NCBI GenBank assembly: GCA_039105265.1 | Contig: JAPFFF010000003.1 | Coordinates: 5,890,001 to 5,954,000, forward strand | Origin: Tritrichomonas musculus | Lineage: Eukaryota > Parabasalia > Tritrichomonadida > Tritrichomonadidae | DNA: 64,000 nucleotides | Direction: 5' to 3' | Part shown: in pieces, positions 36,741 to 47,725 of the stretch | Layout: each line of letters starts with the position of its first letter | Position numbering within the stretch: the stretch's first letter is position 1 | The notes under the pieces: model-generated | The model's database searches: none | Told to the model about the DNA's origin: nothing | The model's input: the letters and a program-made list of their open reading frames with translations, nothing else | Translations under genes and position numbers: made by a program

Positions 36741-37437
36741 TTTTCATAAAATAATATTTATCATAGATGATTTCAAATTTTAGTACAAGTTTTGTTTTCT
36801 TTTTATGTTTCATTTTTTTTATTTTTAACTTTTAAACAATTCAATTCTTTTTTGACGATAAGTATTGAAAAAATAAGTAAACTATTCATTTATTAAAATC
36901 AACTCCGTTTCAGTTATGATAAATTTCGTTTTAATTTATTCGAACAATAAATTACCTAAGACTTTATATTTTATTTATATATATATTATAATTCTCTATG
37001 CTATGTTAATTAGATAAAAAATCATGCTTTTTGACTTAACGGAAATAAACGTACAAGTTTCCGCGGTTCTTGTATTATATTCCAATCATTTATTTGCTAA
37101 TATGAGTTTTACATTTAAATTATTAAAGATTGTGGGAAAATTCAATGTAACCACGACGATCATTTTGCATTGAAAGGTTGTCCTTAATAGATATATCTGA
37201 ATATTTTTTTTTTTTTGAATAATTTACATTAATTTATATTCAGAAAATATTGAATTAAAAAAGTTTCAACCAGTTTTTTTATTTCACCTATTAGAAATTA
37301 ATGATTAATATTCTAATGAATAATTTTTATTGATTTAAGCTAAAATATTGACTAAAAATAAAACAAAACTTTCATAAAGAATGTTCAGTTTAAAATAAAG
37401 TTTTGAAAAAGTTGTTAATGAAATGAAATAGATCATA
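36741..37437. other. Intergenic AT-rich DNA
   Basis: Long homopolymeric and TA stretches; no coding signal. The last part should contain the promoter of the gene at 37438. Confidence 0.4.
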
Positions 37438-38217
37438 ATGGAATTCAAAGTCACAAGCCTTGAAGATTCATTGATAAACGAAATTCAAAAAATTCGTCAA
37501 GATCAAGGATTAAATCCACTTACCCTTCGTAGTGATTTATATACAGTTGCTTTGAATCATGTTCGATCTATTGGTAAAAATAATAATACAAACTTAAATG
37601 ATAAAATAGATTCCAGAGAAAAACTTTTTTGGAATGCAAAGAAATATACAGAAATTAATTTTATCACAAAGCCGTGCGAATCAGAACCGATTCAAACAAT
37701 TGTTTCAATCATTAAAACGCATTTCATGCCACAAATTACATCGCAAATCAATGCAATTGGTCCTGCTGTAATAAAACTCAAGTCGAACAGGTATATTGTT
37801 TCTATATTATGTGCATTTTTTGCTCCAAAGATTTCTTTAAGAGAAGTGTATGAAAAGATTCCAGAAGTTAAAACATTACAGCAGCCTTCAACTAACTTTG
37901 AATCGCTTATTGAATTAATAAATCGACTCCGCGAAATGATTCCCTTTCAACCATTTAATATTAAAAAAGTTGAGGCGACAAATGAGCAATCTTCTAAAAA
38001 AAAGATAGTAAATGCAAAAATTTCTTCTGAATTGTTCTGTTCCCTTCTAACAGACCGATCTTTCTTTAATGCAATAACTGATTTATGGACAGACTTTTCT
38101 TATTCATCACAAGAAATTGATTCTAACCATCACTTGAAATTGAACTTCTCTCGTGGAGATGACCATTTTGTTTATGAAGTCATTTTAAAGGGAACTGATC
38201 TTGATCAACAGTCCTGA
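37438..38217 (+). CDS. CAP/SCP-like domain protein
   Basis: 259 residues from the ATG at 37438. The N-terminal half reads like a CAP (SCP/PR-1) domain. SLINEIQKIRQDQGLNPLTL (residues 11-30) matches the opening LNxxRxxxGLxPL helix. ALNHVRSIGK follows as the helix with the expected His. The strand segment AIGPAVIKLKSNRYIVSILC (about 110-129) matches the G-V/G-A-x-V...YIV pattern. No signal peptide is visible, so it may be cytosolic, unlike most eukaryotic CAP proteins. The C-terminal ~120 residues are less typical and I do not recognise them. Similarity is by pattern only. The gene stands alone between long spacers. Confidence 0.5.
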   Translation: MEFKVTSLEDSLINEIQKIRQDQGLNPLTLRSDLYTVALNHVRSIGKNNNTNLNDKIDSREKLFWNAKKYTEINFITKPCESEPIQTIVSIIKTHFMPQITSQINAIGPAVIKLKSNRYIVSILCAFFAPKISLREVYEKIPEVKTLQQPSTNFESLIELINRLREMIPFQPFNIKKVEATNEQSSKKKIVNAKISSELFCSLLTDRSFFNAITDLWTDFSYSSQEIDSNHHLKLNFSRGDDHFVYEVILKGTDLDQQS

Positions 38218-39493
38218 AAAGAAATTGACAAATCAAAAGATTTAAACAAAGTCATCAGCAAATCAAAGACGAAGATTTATTCAAAACTATTTTGAAATGA
38301 AAACGATTAAAAAAAGTTTTCAGAAATAATCTATTTTTTTTTTTTTTTCTATGGTATATATATAATTTTTCTATTAATTAATTAATAATGTATTTTTCGT
38401 AGATTATTGTCATCTTTCCAGATAATAAATATTTGATTTGATTTGATCTTCAACCAAAATTTAATTAAAAACACTTCATGTTGTTAATTATTATTTCCCA
38501 AGTTTTTTTCCTAAGTTATATTGGTAAATGCTTTATAAGAATTTGATATCTCGTAATATCAAAAATTTTTAAATGTTCCACTTTTTCATAATGTATTCAA
38601 AATTAAAAACAAATTAAAAATGCTCAATATATTTATAAAAATGATATATAAAATATATTTATAATATATTACTAGAGAAAGATGATCCTTAGAAAAAGTG
38701 GTTTGGATAGGCCTTAGTCCAATAAAAATTTAGTTTTTATATTAAATCATAATATTTTTTATCATTTAGAATGGTATACATCATTTTTATGGATATAAAA
38801 CAATGAAAAAAAGTGTATGTTATCAGAATATTTATAACCACATTTTGAGTAGAAAATTTATTAGGTTTGAATATTTGTAAAAACAAAATAAATAAATTGA
38901 GAGGAATCAAAACCACATTTAAAGTAATTAAAGAAAAATTTCAAAAGATAAAAGTCGGTCTTCTTTTTTTGAAAGATTTGGTCTTTATTTTTTAAATAAT
39001 AATTTATTTTTATTATTTTTTAAAAAATATGTATTAATTATTAAAAAAGTTTTATTATAATGCACTTTAATATTTCAAAAATGTTTATTTTCTCCATATA
39101 TAGAAAAAAAAACATGTTCTAAAATGAATGTAACGCTTAACCATCTTATTCATTAGACCATCACCTTTTTCTATATTTACGATAAAGAAGACCACGTCAT
39201 TGAATTGTAAGAAAAAATAAAATGTTATAAATTGAACTTAGGTGCTGAAAGGATGAATAAAATAGGTAAATGAAGTTGAATTAATGAAAAAATAGTTTTG
39301 ATGTTCATTATTTTATTATTGAATTTTTTCTATAGTCCCACAATAATTCTTTTAATATCCATTTGGCCATACGTGATGCGTTTATTAACTTTTTAAAAAA
39401 ACATCGTTAATTATTTGGCCTTTATAACTTTGAACTTTTTCTAACTATAGAAAATTTCAACCACTTTTTCTCGTTTCAATATCAAAATTTAAA
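38218..39493. other. Intergenic AT-rich DNA
   Basis: About 1.3 kb with no convincing ORF, RNA gene or strong inverted repeat. A CTAACTATAG at about 39440-39449, upstream of the Myb gene, resembles a splice acceptor; see the rejected items. Confidence 0.4.
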
Positions 39494-40183
39494 ATGTCTG
39501 AAAGTCATATGCTCCGCAAAGCTCAACCTGTACAGTTTTTAACAATCAACAAAAAGCAAGCTGTTCCAAGACGTCCTTTCACTGTTGAAGATGATGCCAA
39601 ATTGATTGAAATGATGAACAATTCAGATTTTGTCAATTGGGATATAATTGCACAAAAAATGGGAAACAGGTCATCAAGGCAATGCAGGGAAAGATGGGTT
39701 AATTATCTTTCACCTGGTATTAGGACAGATCCATGGACAGAAGCTGAAGATCGTCTATTAATTACGAAAATGAATGAACTTGGAAGATGCTGGTCAACAA
39801 TAGGAAGGTTTTTCAATGGCCGTAGCGAAAACGATATTAAAAACCGATGGTATAGTCATTTAAGATACAGATCAATTGAACATGGAGGAAAAATTCAAAT
39901 TGTTACAGATCCTTCTCTCGCACCTTTCCCAGAGAGGAAAAAGAGAAGGAGGACTAAGATCTCGCCACAGCAAAATGCGCTCACCCTTTTGGAACAGCAA
40001 AAACAGAAAAAAGCAATGGAAGAAATTCAGAAAGAGACATATTTTCAAGATCAATTATCAGGTGCCACAGGGCCACTGATATTTGATTTTTGGGATTCTC
40101 AAGTATTCGAAGAAAATGCAGATATGAAATTCGAACAAGATTATGCACATGTACCTCACATAGCATTTCCTTTTACCATATAA
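39494..40183 (+). CDS. R2R3-type Myb DNA-binding protein
   Basis: 229 residues from the ATG at 39494. Two Myb repeats lie at about residues 26-75 and 78-127. R2 has FTVEDDAKLIEM, NWDIIAQKMGNRSSRQCRER and W68. R3 has DPWTEAEDRLLI, CWSTIGRFFNGRSENDIKNR and W119. These carry the conserved tryptophans and the recognition helices RSSRQCRERW and RSENDIKNRW. A basic cluster (RKKRRRTK, about 148-155) follows and could be a nuclear localisation signal. The tail is acidic and aromatic. Trichomonads carry large families of such short two-repeat Mybs, some known to bind promoter MRE/Inr boxes. The target here is unknown. Confidence 0.93.
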   Translation: MSESHMLRKAQPVQFLTINKKQAVPRRPFTVEDDAKLIEMMNNSDFVNWDIIAQKMGNRSSRQCRERWVNYLSPGIRTDPWTEAEDRLLITKMNELGRCWSTIGRFFNGRSENDIKNRWYSHLRYRSIEHGGKIQIVTDPSLAPFPERKKRRRTKISPQQNALTLLEQQKQKKAMEEIQKETYFQDQLSGATGPLIFDFWDSQVFEENADMKFEQDYAHVPHIAFPFTI

Positions 40184-41055
40184 TTCTTTAAGAACAACCA
40201 TGTGTTGCTTTTAAATAGAATCGCTTCAAATTTTCTTTTTGTTTGATTATATTTTTAAATTGTTTGTAAACTGTTTGTATTTTTTTAATTTTATTTGTCT
40301 TATTTCATTTTAGGGAATTTATGGGCAATTTTTTTATATAAAAACTTGATGTTTGGTTCATGAATGATGGAAAACATTATTCAAAAAGTTCAAACAAACC
40401 TAATTAATTTTTATACGATATTTTTCCTCTCAAATGATAGAACAAAACGATCATGTTTTATAAGTGTTTATTTTATAATTAAAATAATCATATCTTTTAA
40501 AATCCTTTGCCAATTTACCAATTTTCTACTTAATATTATTTCAATAATTGTTTTGGTATTTTATACATATATTTTAAAACATAAAAGGATACTTTATGTT
40601 TTTCTTATCTAAAATCATATGCAAAATTATTATGAAATCAAATTGATAACATCAATGTTTTGAGATGTATTGTTTTTTCATAAAAAGAGGTTAATGAAAT
40701 TTCATTTATATTATTGATAAAGTTAATGGCAAAATTAATGATAAAAATCATAACTAATAAACCAATAAATAATAATTTGAATGACTTGTAAATATATTCT
40801 AGCACATAATCTAAAAAAAATAAAGAAATAAGAAATAATATTAACTCAAATTTTTTGAATACTTATGCATTGGCATTTGATGCAATACATGCTCAATAAA
40901 TGATTTATAAAATACTGTTTTTGCATAAATATATATTATAAAAAAAAAATTGAGAAGGTCTAATCAATCAATTTAATACAATTGAAATTTGAATTCTTAT
41001 AATTTGATGTTATTTTTCAAATTTTGTAATTTGGCAAAAAGAAAATAAATAAATA
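40184..41055. other. Intergenic AT-rich DNA
   Basis: Between two plus-strand genes. The only long frame (40364-40612) has random AT-driven Ile/Phe/Leu composition and is not counted as a gene. No repeat recognised. Confidence 0.4.
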
Positions 41056-42465
41056 ATGTCGTCAATTATCAGTTATACAATGCCACAAGAAAATCTCCAA
41101 GAAGGAGCGTCAGCAAGCCGGCTCAATAATTCATTAGAGAATAGTGAGGAGCTGAATGATGGCTATTTTTTCATATCAAATTCAGAATTTGAAGAAATAA
41201 AAAAAATGGAAAATAATGTTAAAACCCTTTTGCTTATGGAATTTTTATCATCAGGTACATTTAACTCATGTTCAAAAATATCATCAATAATTATTATTTC
41301 AATGCAATATTTGGTTGAAAAACAGCAAATTGAGCCATCAATTGATGCAATTACGAAATCTTTTCAAGAATATAATTATTTTGTTTGTGTTAAAGAAATA
41401 ATTGCTCTCTTAAAAGATTTAATTGTTGATTTCATTCAAAATGAAAACATTATTATGGTCCACAAATGTATGAATTTGAATAATATCATTTTTAAAAAAA
41501 TTGTTAAAAAAAATGATTCAATATCCCAAAGCTTTTTAATGGAATTAATCCAATCTGAAATTCCAAAAATACTACTGAAATGTGATTTCAAACTCAATGA
41601 AATTGCCTGCTCAATTTGGTATTTATTCAAAACTCAATTTAATAAATATAATCCCATTAAAATATATGATGATGATGATTTCATGCTAATTTATAAAAAA
41701 AGCATTGATGTATTGAATTTTTATTCAATTCATCTTCAATCATTTGAATTACCGCCGAACCATAAAACTCATGTTGAAAAAAACTTGAAATATTTGTTCA
41801 AATGCATCTCTTTCTGTCCTCATGATTTCAATCTTGATTGTATATTAATCGATATTATCATTTCTTTTTCATCAAACTGTCATTCATTCCAAATAAGAGA
41901 AATTTCTCTTAAAACAGCAATAAAAAGAAATATCAAAAGTCAAAATCTATCCAGAATTTCCTTTGATCAAATTCAAATTTTGATCAAAGAAGAAAAAGAA
42001 AGAAAAATTAATCATGTATCAAATCGGTTTTTTCTTAGTTGTTTAGAATATTTGTGCACTACTTTTGATATATGGTTTAAGGAAAAGCTAGACTCAAATA
42101 ATCTTGAATCCATTCTAAAAATGATTGAATTTATTGTAGACTGCAAAGGTTTCGATTTCGTCAATTCAGCTTTGTTGATCGTTGAAAGAATATTTAATAA
42201 AACGCATTCGATTAATATGAAACTTATCGAATCACTCATTAATCATATTGATGATAGTGAAATAGGTAAACTTTGTCTCATCACTTCATTTATGTCAACT
42301 GAGTATATGTCACTTGAACAATTTATTCAAGCTTTAAAAATGTTTAATGAAGTATCCCCATTATTGGATGATTTGTACCAATCTGACCTATCTGATCAAA
42401 TGTCAAGATGGATAATTGAATCCATTCAGTTATCGCTATCTAAATATTTTAATGATTCTGAATAA
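41056..42465 (+). CDS. Unrecognised all-helical protein (469 residues)
   Basis: Starts at ATG 41056, 11 bases after an in-frame-neutral AT tract. The first ~45 residues are polar. From there the sequence is a succession of amphipathic helices of 15-25 residues with Leu/Ile/Phe spacing (for example KTLLLMEFLSSGTF, IIALLKDLIVDFIQ, LESILKMIEFIVDC, LIESLINHID), as in HEAT/ARM-like solenoids. It lacks transmembrane segments, signal peptide, metal-binding clusters and enzyme motifs. I cannot assign a family. Composition matches neighbouring genes, so there is no sign of transfer. Confidence 0.75.
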   Translation: MSSIISYTMPQENLQEGASASRLNNSLENSEELNDGYFFISNSEFEEIKKMENNVKTLLLMEFLSSGTFNSCSKISSIIIISMQYLVEKQQIEPSIDAITKSFQEYNYFVCVKEIIALLKDLIVDFIQNENIIMVHKCMNLNNIIFKKIVKKNDSISQSFLMELIQSEIPKILLKCDFKLNEIACSIWYLFKTQFNKYNPIKIYDDDDFMLIYKKSIDVLNFYSIHLQSFELPPNHKTHVEKNLKYLFKCISFCPHDFNLDCILIDIIISFSSNCHSFQIREISLKTAIKRNIKSQNLSRISFDQIQILIKEEKERKINHVSNRFFLSCLEYLCTTFDIWFKEKLDSNNLESILKMIEFIVDCKGFDFVNSALLIVERIFNKTHSINMKLIESLINHIDDSEIGKLCLITSFMSTEYMSLEQFIQALKMFNEVSPLLDDLYQSDLSDQMSRWIIESIQLSLSKYFNDSE

Positions 42466-42827
42466 TTAAACTTTTTTATAAATAATAAATCTAATTTTAA
42501 TATTTATCATTGAAACGATAAAAATTGATGGCCAACAGGGATGGTCAATGTTGAAAAAATTGATCAACGGCGTCACTTTTTGGGTGGCTCATTGTCAACG
42601 TTAACTTCGTTATTTCAACGTCAACGATCAACGATAAGTGTTTCGTTGAAAATTGATCGTCCAAAAAAATGGTACTTTTTTATTTCTATCGTCGTTGATT
42701 TAAAATTAAGGTTCTCCTTTCAAATTCATAAGATTAAATTCAATGAGATTTCACAAATAAAATATACATAAATATCGTTTTTAAAAATGAATTAAAATAT
42801 AAAATTTATATATATATATATATTTCA
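42466..42827. other. Spacer with CGTTGA/TCAACG words
   Basis: The stretch 42541-42660 is dense in TCAACG, CGTTGA and AACGTT words and is echoed by a similar stretch at about 45835-45950 beyond the hAT-like element. A matching inverted pair, TTAAGGTTCTCCTTTC-like at about 42702 and GAAGGAGAACCTTAA at about 45649, supports a larger, older element into which the hAT-like one inserted. The short ORF at 42541 is a by-product. Confidence 0.4.
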
Positions 42828-44337
42828 AATGATTGTAGGGTGGTCAAATCGGCCCAAAATAATATTTTTTAAAAATCATGGGCCAAAATGTGGGTCAAGA
42901 TGGGTTAATGTGGGTCAGAGGTATTCATGTTAAGTGACTTAACGTCTTTTTGGATTTTTGAAATGCATTAATTCAATGACTATTAGAGTATAAATATTCT
43001 AATTTATAAAAAAAGCATATAATTGCTCTATATTATCTTTGGCAAGCATTGCATTGTTAAAATATAAGAATTTTATTTTTTCAGATATATTAGAATTATT
43101 AGACTTTTTTTTAATAAGGATTAAAAATTCTTAAAAATTTTAATAAATATATAAAGAATTAAATATTGAGTTGGCTTTATATCTCATTTTAATAAATTCG
43201 ATATTTAAAAAAGCAATGGATTTAACAAAAAAAAACAAAAGAATTAATAAAAATCCAACCCAATTTTTTTTTCAGCCTAGCTTTTTTCTTTATTTTTAAT
43301 ATATTAATTATTGCAATTCATCTTAACATATATTGCGATCAATAAGAAATTTATGTGTTTAATTTTGAGAAAATTGGTTTCCAACAATATCGATGTTTTT
43401 TTTGGGTGCAAAACGTCAAAATGTTCAAAAATCAAACAACAAAAAAAAATAATAAATTGAATTTTTACAGATATTGGATAAAATATATATTTCTAAATAT
43501 ATATATATATATATATAATAGAAAATGCCGATAATTTGAATCAAATAATTTGCTAAACATTTAAATAATTCTATCAATATTCATTTTTTCTAACAAATAA
43601 ATCAAAATTAGTTTTTTTTCAAAGGATTTCACAAAAGTGTTCACAAATTTTGTGAAAAACTAATACTTTTAAATAAATATTTTTTTTTGAAATAAAAATA
43701 AGTTAATATCTAAATAATTTTTTATTCAAAATATTATTAATCGATATATGTTTTAATTTATAATTATTTAATGTCAATATAAATATATATTGAGATATTT
43801 TATATTGTTTTATAAAAAATCTTTCATTTAAAATTCCAAATAAATAACGAAATATATTGAAAATAGTTTTTTTTTTCTCACAAAAAAATGCTTAAGCAAT
43901 ATCTTGAAAATAAACACATGGAATCATATAAAATTTGTAATTTATCTTAATTACATATTATAAAAATAAAATAAATAAGTTAGAATTAAATTGCTAGGCT
44001 AGTTTTCTTCGTGAATACCTCTTGTGGGTCAATAATAATCAATAAATATCACATATATTTTTTTTAAATATATAAATATATTAATATAATTATCGTTTTA
44101 TATCTTTTTAAAAGTATTTTTTTCTGCTAATTTAATAAATTGAATGCGATAAAACTATATTAAATTATATCTAATTTGATAATTTTTTTATCGTTTTCAT
44201 CAGAAATATTGAGTATCCAAAAAATAAATATATCTTCCTAAAAGTTTTTAATATTAAATAAACTAACCTATTTTTATTATATATAATGGTCATAAATATA
44301 ATTTAAATAAATAAAACAATAAAAAACATATATAAAA

Positions 44338-44483
44338 CTTTGGCCCAACTTGGCCCAAGTTAGCCCAAGTTGGCCCAAATTTTTTGGGCTAACTTTTCTC
44401 ATAAATTTTGAATAATTCAGAGGATATTTGGCAATTAAATTTGGGCTAACTTGGGTCAAGTTGGGCCAACTTGGGCCAAAATT
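44338..44483. repeat. Palindrome of repeated TTGGCCCAA words
   Basis: The left arm, 44338-44380, has four tandem TTGGCCCAA/TTAGCCCAA words; the right arm, about 44437-44483, has their complements (TTGGGCTAA, TTGGGTCAA, TTGGGCCAA). The arms could pair around a ~56-base AT-rich loop. The interior has no gene. Likely a foldback MITE nested in the hAT-like element. Confidence 0.7.
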
Positions 44484-45288
44484 TTGCATTCAAAATAAAT
44501 TAATATATCAGTATATTTATATCTTCCTATGAAGTTAAGAGGCTATTTAAGAATTAAAATAATAATAATTAAAGATATCCTTAATTATTATATTATTATT
44601 TAACTTTTCATTAGTAAATATAAAATATATTTCTAAAATTATGATTATATGACATAAACAAAATGTTTAATGCAGCTTTTTTATTTTAAACATTTGAGAT
44701 ATTAAATTATCTTATAAAATTTATCATTTTTTTTCATATGTTGATCATTATTTTGGTACCAATTTTCATTTCAAAACATTTTTTTGAGGTAAAATCATAT
44801 AATTTTGATAAAATGAGATGAATTAATATAATTATTCGATATGACTTTATCTTTTTATAGTTTAGGAAAAACATACAGAAATTTTCTAAGTGGTATAATT
44901 GTAATTAGATACCACTTGTTCGACTCAACCCTGTGCCTTATTTTTTTAAAACTATTTAAAATAAAATTTATATTAATTTTAAACTTTGTTAAACGCATCC
45001 AAAAGCTAAATATTGCATTAGTGCTATCTTAATTTTATTATATTCTGCTTTTAACTGAAATTCTTCAAAATATTTAATATCAATAAGATGAGAAAAAAAA
45101 AATACAAGCAAATAAATCATAATGAATTAATCAAATATATATGGGAAAATTCAAAATATATGAAATAATGAATTTGATCAACCCAATAAAAATACCTGTT
45201 TTATTTTAGGTAAAAATTTGACCTCAACGATCAATATTTTAAAAAATATTCTCTTCTCCCTCCCCCGCTCGACAACATTTTTCGCAAA

Positions 45289-45290
<2 letters not shown>

Positions 45291-45329
<39 letters not shown>
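45291..45329 (+). repeat. 39-base poly(A) tract
   Basis: An uninterrupted run of 39 A. It lies inside the hAT-like element about 100 bases from its right end. It could be an old retroposed tail or replication slippage; its exact length may be an assembly or sequencing artefact. Confidence 0.9.
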
Positions 45330-45332
<3 letters not shown>

Positions 45333-45436
45333 ATTACTTGAAAAAAAATTGAGAGGATATTTGGTGACCCAATTACTACGTTTTTTTTGACCCATTTTTC
45401 TTTTTTTGGCCCACCCAGTGCCACCCTAAATGATTG

Positions 45437-46080
45437 AATAAAAATATATTTATGAAATCTTACCGATTTTGTTTTTTTACAGATTGAAATCATAGAATTA
45501 AAGATTCAATAAAATTTTGAATAAAATAAGATTTAATCGTTGAGGCCAAATATTTTTATTTTTCACCAAAACTTTTTCCGAAAAATGCTCTATTGAATTA
45601 TATATTCTATGAGTTAATTCAATATTGAATAATTTACATTTTTTTAGGGAAGGAGAACCTTAAATTATCATTTCTGTAACATATATATATTTGGTATTTA
45701 TATAGATATGATAATGATATTTACTAATTTTTTCAAAAAAATAATTCTTTATTAAATCATACCAAATATAAATTGAATCGATAAAGTTTTTTTCAGAAAA
45801 AGTTGTCTCTCAAAAAAATTCAACTTTTCAATAAGCGTAACGTTAACTTAATTCATTGATCAACATTATTTCAACGTTAACATGTCGTTATGACCAAATT
45901 GAAACGGTTATAATCAATGGCCTTAATGTCGTTGACGTTAATTTTGACATGTTAGAGTGAACAAAATTTGCATCCATTTAATAAAATTTTTAATATTTCT
46001 CAACTTTATTTTGGATAACAAGAAATTAACATTGAAGAATTTCATCTATAAACCAGTTTTATTGAAGCTAAAATAGTTTA
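45437..46080. other. AT-rich spacer
   Basis: No coding signal. Contains the AACGTT-rich stretch noted above (45835-45950) and borders the hairpin at 46084. Confidence 0.4.
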
Positions 46081-46083
46081 GTA

Positions 46084-46114
46084 TAGGCGGTGCCTCATAC
46101 TTCGCCACCGCCTA
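46084..46114. repeat. GC-rich hairpin at a Maverick-like end
   Basis: TAGGCGGTG (46084-46092) and CACCGCCTA (46106-46114) form a perfect 9-bp stem with a 13-base loop. The sequence AGTTTAGTATAGGCGG around its left side resembles AGTTTAGTAGTGGGTG at 49821, where a second hairpin lies. The next ~80 bases (to about 46192) are markedly GC-richer than anything nearby. I read both as terminal sequences of decayed Maverick/Polinton-like elements. Confidence 0.5.
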
Positions 46115-46450
46115 CACTGCTCGCCACCAAGCTCAGGTACACCTTGGCTTGGGCCTCGCTATCCGGACAAATACCCTCTGAAAACCTATCGTAAGTACAC
46201 CTTCTCTACTTTCACTATTTTCTCAATGTCATTTTGATCCTTCTAATAGTGTTTTTTTGAATTCAACACCCGAAATTACGATATTTCTTGTAATGGCACG
46301 AATTAAAAATAGACAATAATTCTTTTACAATTATGAAATTTTAATATTTTTGATTGGCTAGCTGATAACTAACTAGTTGAGTGGTGAATAATTCATATTT
46401 ACTAACCAATTCCTGTGTTGTGATGAAATCACATGTGTCAAGTGAAATAT
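46115..46450. other. GC-rich patch then AT-rich spacer
   Basis: Bases 46115-46192 continue the unusually GC-rich patch, with another small inverted pair (CCAAG...CTTGG, about 46126-46149). The rest is ordinary AT-rich sequence. No frame here is convincingly coding. Confidence 0.4.
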
Positions 46451-47290
46451 TTATCTCATTGATATAAGCATGGTCCATTGGGATTTCATATGTGAATTTA
46501 CATTGTTATCCAAAGTAATTAGCTCGTGAACATAATCAAATTTAATGAAATAATTCTTACCAGCGATATCTTTGAATACAAATATTTGAACTCTATTCCA
46601 CATGGAAGCTCCATTTGTGTCAGCATACTTAAATCTAATATGATTAAAGTTTTCCATTGATAATTCAAATACTGAAGGGCTCATTTGATAGCTCTCATTA
46701 AATCCAAATCTTGTCAGCTCATCTTTGGTATAGTAGTTGGTCAGCTCATTGCTTGTAGATAAGGAAATGTCCTCATCAATTGTTGCAGAAGATATTTCAC
46801 AACCAATATAATAACCATAATTAACATCATCATAAATATAAATTGCACCAGTCATGATATCCCAATCAATATATAATCTTTCACTGATTTCAGATTGTTT
46901 GAGGAATCAAATACAATTCATATATTGAGTCTCTGAGATATCATCTTCGGTCTCAAATATTATGTCAAATGAATGCTCAACACCATCTGGATCAGTATAT
47001 TTTCCAATTAAATGAGTTCCCTCATGATATGGTATATGAGATGTTGTAAATCTCCATTGTTCATCACCATCATCCAATAGCACATCTTTATTTTTTTTTT
47101 TTTTTTTTTTTTTTGAGAGTTCTTGATGATTATGATAGGATATATCATTTAATTTTCTATATTCTGATAATTCTGCATTTGTAGCATATGCACTTGAACT
47201 ACCTTGATTTCCATTATTTTCTAACGGAGCTAATGTTGATTTTAATGTTGTAATTCTGTTTTGTAAAGTTAGATATAAACTGGTATCCAT
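46451..47290 (-). pseudogene. Virus-like fibre-type protein gene with one in-frame TGA
   Basis: Two ORFs (47290-46907 and 46855-46451) are in the same frame, separated only by a TGA at 46907-46909; the bases between also read as protein. The start chosen is ATG 47290. The N-terminal part has a short heptad segment (YLTLQNRITTLKSTLAPLEN). An eight-Lys run is encoded by a 24-T homopolymer at 47091-47114. The second part contains TSNELTNYYTKDELTRFGF, a sequence style common in phage- and Maverick-type tail/fibre proteins. Context (capsid-like and integrase-like fragments at 50-52 kb) supports a Maverick/Polinton-like origin. The TGA probably replaced a Trp codon. Confidence 0.55.
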
Positions 47291-47373
47291 TTTTGCATAC
47301 AACTCAATTAATTTGAATGAAATTGAATTGATTATTATATAAGGTTATCTAAATTGAGTTGTATGCAAAAATG
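47288..47373. repeat. Perfect 22-bp inverted repeat around a gene start
   Basis: 47288-47309 and 47352-47373 are exact reverse complements (core TTGTATGCAAAAATG), separated by 42 bases. The left copy covers the ATG of the minus-strand gene at 47290. A third copy, with one mismatch, lies at 49793-49814 just before the second hairpin. This may be a shared 5' leader or promoter of the virus-like genes, or a terminal segment of the inserted transposon. Confidence 0.8.
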
Positions 47374-47725
47374 ACTCAACTATTTTCAAAGGGTTTTATT
47401 TTATTTTGAAATAACTATTATACTTTTTTTTTTACATTCAAAATTAAATATAAATTATTATGTTTTATTTAAAAAAAAATAAAATTCTTTGAAAATATTT
47501 TTTCCTATTTCTTCCATTCTTTGATTAATCTTGTTTTGCTTAATTCATCTAGCTTAATTCAGCATTACATTATCTCATCCCGATTGTTTCAACATTACTT
47601 TATTTCATCTCGATTGTTTCAGCATTACTTTATCTCATCTCGATTGATTCGGCATTACTTTATTTTATTTAAATTCAATTATAATTACTATTTTTTTGTT
47701 CATCCTTATTGATGGTTTCTTCATT
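47374..47725. other. Spacer with 30-bp tandem repeats
   Basis: Three and a half copies of a 30-bp unit (starting CAGCATTACTTTATCTCATC) lie at 47560-47665, just beyond the transposase stop. Otherwise AT-rich and without a gene; it may be the left flank of the Tc1/mariner-like element. Confidence 0.7.

Larger units (their letters stand above)
42836..45428. mobile_element. hAT-like element, 2.6 kb, with 8-bp target duplication
   Basis: Begins TAGGGTGG and ends CCACCCTA. Immediately outside on both sides is the same 8 bases AATGATTG (42828-42835 and 45429-45436). Short inverted ends of this kind with an 8-bp duplication are the hAT signature. Ends are GC-richer than the interior, with repeated GGCCCA/TGGGTC words. 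No transposase frame remains, so it is non-autonomous or decayed. A smaller palindromic element (44338-44483) and a 39-A tract (45291-45329) lie inside. Confidence 0.75.

Noticed and set aside
39440-39449. CTAACTATAG upstream of the Myb gene as a splice acceptor of a 5' UTR intron
   Set aside because: No matching GTATG-type donor with supporting coding evidence; a leader intron cannot be tested from sequence alone and the motif is AT-rich.
40364-40612. 82-residue hydrophobic ORF
   Set aside because: Composition is what random 80% AT sequence gives (Ile, Phe, Leu, Tyr, Asn); no motif and no conserved-looking block.
42541-42771. 76-residue ORF after the helical-protein gene
   Set aside because: It lies in the TCAACG-rich element sequence and shows no protein-like pattern.
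44277-44489. 70-residue minus-strand ORF with Trp/Pro-Asn-Leu repeats
   Set aside because: It is produced by the palindromic TTGGCCCAA array and has no independent coding character.
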